Source of the DNA: Mycobacterium sp.
GTDB lineage: Bacteria > Actinomycetota > Actinomycetes > Mycobacteriales > Mycobacteriaceae
Reading direction: 5' to 3'
Assembly: GCA_023264755.1 (NCBI GenBank)
Contig: JAHFVB010000327.1
Coordinates: 1-6,075, forward strand
DNA: 6,075 nt
This document shows positions 4,570-6,075 of this stretch, in pieces (positions within the stretch are counted from its first letter, which is position 1; every line of letters starts with the position of its first letter). The translations under genes were made by a program, and so were the position numbers. The notes under the pieces are model-generated. The model saw only the letters and a program-made list of their open reading frames with translations, did not search any database and was not told the origin of the DNA.

Positions 4570-6075
4570 ATGCCACAGCTATCGGTATGGGTCGGAGCGG
4601 GCTTGGTTTCGGCGGGCGTGTCCGCGGCGCTGATCGCAGGCGCCGGGGCGGCCAGCGCGGCCACGGACGCCGATTCCGATTCCGGCGGGACGACGTCCTC
4701 GGATTCGCAACGGCCTAGTTCGAGCAAGCTGCATGCGGGTCCGGCGGCCAAGTCCCAGGCGAGTGCGGCCAAACCCCAGGCGAGTCCGGCGGCCAAACCC
4801 CAGGCGAGTGCGGCCAAACCCCAGGCGAGTCCGGCGGCCAAACCCCAGGCGAGTCCGGCGGCCAAGCCGCGGCGGCCCGACGTCCGAACCGACGTGCGCA
4901 CTAAGCTCCGGCCATCGGGCGACCAGCGCACCACGACGGATCCGAAGGACCCGGCGGACTCGACCACGCTCATGAGCAAGTTCACCGCCCAGCTCACCGC
5001 CCCACCCACCAGCAAGCGCTCCGCCGCCCTGGAAAGCGCCGTCCAGCCCGTCCGTGCCGCGCTTCCAAGTACGTTCGCGAAACAGGCGATTTCGGAGCGC
5101 TTCTCCCGCCCGGGCCTCGGGCAGCTACGACTGACCGCGACGTCCGGAGCGTCCACCGACGTCGGCGGGGTGATCGCCGCCATCGGCTCGGCCTTCTTCG
5201 ACGCGCTGCAGGCGGTCGAGACGGCGGTCACCGGCCCCCCGGTGGTGCCACCCGGCAGCCACGTCACGGTGCAGAGCTCGACCATCCAGCTGGACAACGG
5301 CGAAACCGTGCCGGCCAACTGGTACTTCCCCGAGACCAGCGACGGTAGCCCGCCCCAGCAGATGATCTTGCTGCAGCACGGCTTCCTGGCGCAGGGACCG
5401 ATGTACAGCTACACGGCGGCGGCGCTCGCCGAACAGACTGGCAGCATCGTCGTCACCCCCACATTGTCCTCGAATCCCTTTGCCGGCGATGACTATTGGC
5501 TCGGCGGAAGCGGGATGGCCGCATCCGTCGGCCACCTCTTCGAAGGCGACCGAGCCGCGCTGACGCAGAGCGCGCGCGACGCCGGGTACGAGTCGAGGTA
5601 CGGACTCGCTCCAGGCACGGGAGAACTGCCGAAGGCCTTCGCCCTGATGGGCCACTCGCTGGGCGCGAACCTGGTCGCCGGCGCGGCGGGCACGCTCGCC
5701 GCGGATTGCACGCCGGGAGACTGCGCGGCCGACGATTTGGTCGGCGTGATCCTGCTGGACGGCGTGCCGATGGGAAACACGCTGCCCGATGCGCTCGCCG
5801 AACTCGACGCCAAGGAGGCGCTGACGGGTTACGTCCCGGTGCGTGAGATCGGCGCCCCGCTGAACCCCTGGAACTTCGTGAGCTCGGTCAACGAAGACCT
5901 GACGGCCGCACGTCCGGACCACTTCAACGGCGTCGTGCTCGACGGGGGCGTGCATTCGGACTCGATGAGCGGCGGCAATCCCCTCATCCAGCTGGCGCTG
6001 TACCTGGTCGCGGGTTTTCCCGAGCCGCAGAATCCGCCTGCGGTGGAGACCCTTTCCGCCCAGTGGCTCAACGAT
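4570..6075 (+). CDS. Exported alpha/beta hydrolase with repeat linker, 3' end cut by window edge
   Basis: A secreted serine hydrolase (lipase/esterase-like), 502 codons visible, open at the right edge. Layout: signal peptide about residues 1-30 with cleavage after ASA; a low-complexity Ser/Ala/Pro/Lys linker about 31-130 that includes the PAAKPQAS repeat at 58-100; a region of unclear function at 131-230; then an alpha/beta hydrolase domain. Catalytic candidates are the oxyanion HG at 270-271, Ser363 in GHSLG, Asp397 in ILLDG and His462 in GGVHSD. The only two cysteines, 380 and 385 (CTPGDC), could form a disulfide outside the cell. Start: the ATG at 4570 has GGAGG only 4 bases away, and its signal peptide lacks positive charge. 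A GTG at 4552 would add six residues with two Arg and may be the true start. The substrate is unknown. About 40 residues continue past His462 with no stop. Confidence 0.87.
   Translation, partial: MPQLSVWVGAGLVSAGVSAALIAGAGAASAATDADSDSGGTTSSDSQRPSSSKLHAGPAAKSQASAAKPQASPAAKPQASAAKPQASPAAKPQASPAAKPRRPDVRTDVRTKLRPSGDQRTTTDPKDPADSTTLMSKFTAQLTAPPTSKRSAALESAVQPVRAALPSTFAKQAISERFSRPGLGQLRLTATSGASTDVGGVIAAIGSAFFDALQAVETAVTGPPVVPPGSHVTVQSSTIQLDNGETVPANWYFPETSDGSPPQQMILLQHGFLAQGPMYSYTAAALAEQTGSIVVTPTLSSNPFAGDDYWLGGSGMAASVGHLFEGDRAALTQSARDAGYESRYGLAPGTGELPKAFALMGHSLGANLVAGAAGTLAADCTPGDCAADDLVGVILLDGVPMGNTLPDALAELDAKEALTGYVPVREIGAPLNPWNFVSSVNEDLTAARPDHFNGVVLDGGVHSDSMSGGNPLIQLALYLVAGFPEPQNPPAVETLSAQWLND
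4741..4869 (+). repeat. In-frame 24/21-nt tandem repeat (PAAKPQAS / AAKPQAS)
   Basis: Five full units and one partial unit lie within the secreted hydrolase gene, alternating 24 and 21 bases: 4741-4764, 4765-4785, 4786-4809, 4810-4830, 4831-4854, and a partial unit at 4855-4869. A 21+24 pair forms a 45-base higher-order unit repeated at 4765-4809 and 4810-4854. Apart from the first and last units, the copies are identical at DNA level, including the uncommon AAA lysine codon, which points to recent expansion. The encoded linker is Ala/Pro/Lys/Gln-rich and should be disordered. Confidence 0.9.

Noticed and set aside
4741..4869. Repeat array as a CRISPR
   Set aside because: Units are directly adjacent, in frame within a coding region, and have no spacers.
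4434..5318. Long minus-strand frame (294 codons) with LAWGLAAG repeats opposite the secreted hydrolase
   Set aside because: It is the mirror of the GC-rich coding strand and its repeats. The plus frame has a signal peptide and a full catalytic set, while this one has no recognisable domain or ribosome binding site.
5125..5955. Minus-strand frame of 276 codons opposite the hydrolase domain
   Set aside because: Shadow of the plus-strand gene whose catalytic Ser, Asp and His motifs are all in frame.

Overview
The window is high-GC actinobacterial DNA and most likely comes from a mycobacterium (Mycolicibacterium/Mycobacterium type). The grounds are a strong G/C bias at third codon positions, a GGTTT-N15-GGGTA element matching the mycobacterial SigF promoter consensus, a ferritin-like protein whose C-terminal module has a familiar actinobacterial look, and an Ala/Pro/Lys-repeat secreted serine hydrolase. 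No species assignment is possible from the sequence alone. No rRNA, tRNA, insertion sequence, CRISPR array or prophage signal was seen.

Layout from left to right. (1) An alpha/beta hydrolase on the minus strand runs off the left edge, with roughly its last 10-20 residues missing. (2) After a 168-base divergent gap there is a plus-strand SDR oxidoreductase resembling RhlG-type ketoacyl reductases. (3) Nine bases after its stop, and convergent with it, lies a minus-strand pair. A zinc-type alcohol dehydrogenase (MDR superfamily) is followed by a two-helix membrane protein whose GTG start overlaps the dehydrogenase stop (GTGA). The dehydrogenase is itself preceded by a nine-codon open frame with a good ribosome binding site, whose stop overlaps the dehydrogenase start (ATGA). 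(4) Divergent from this pair is a plus-strand ferritin-like, largely helical protein with a near-perfect SigF-type promoter and a hairpin terminator. (5) The right end holds the first 502 codons of an exported alpha/beta hydrolase with an Ala/Pro/Lys/Gln repeat linker behind its signal peptide. It runs off the right edge.

The three soluble enzymes at the left (hydrolase, SDR, MDR dehydrogenase) fit a general ester/alcohol/ketone metabolism neighbourhood, but nothing in the sequence ties them to one pathway. The ferritin-like gene appears to be an independent stress-regulated monocistronic unit. This is mostly ordinary mycobacterial chromosome. The points that deserve a second look are the SigF-like promoter, the coupled mini-ORF ahead of the dehydrogenase, the divergent architecture of that dehydrogenase, the two-part ferritin-like protein, and the recently expanded repeat in the secreted hydrolase.
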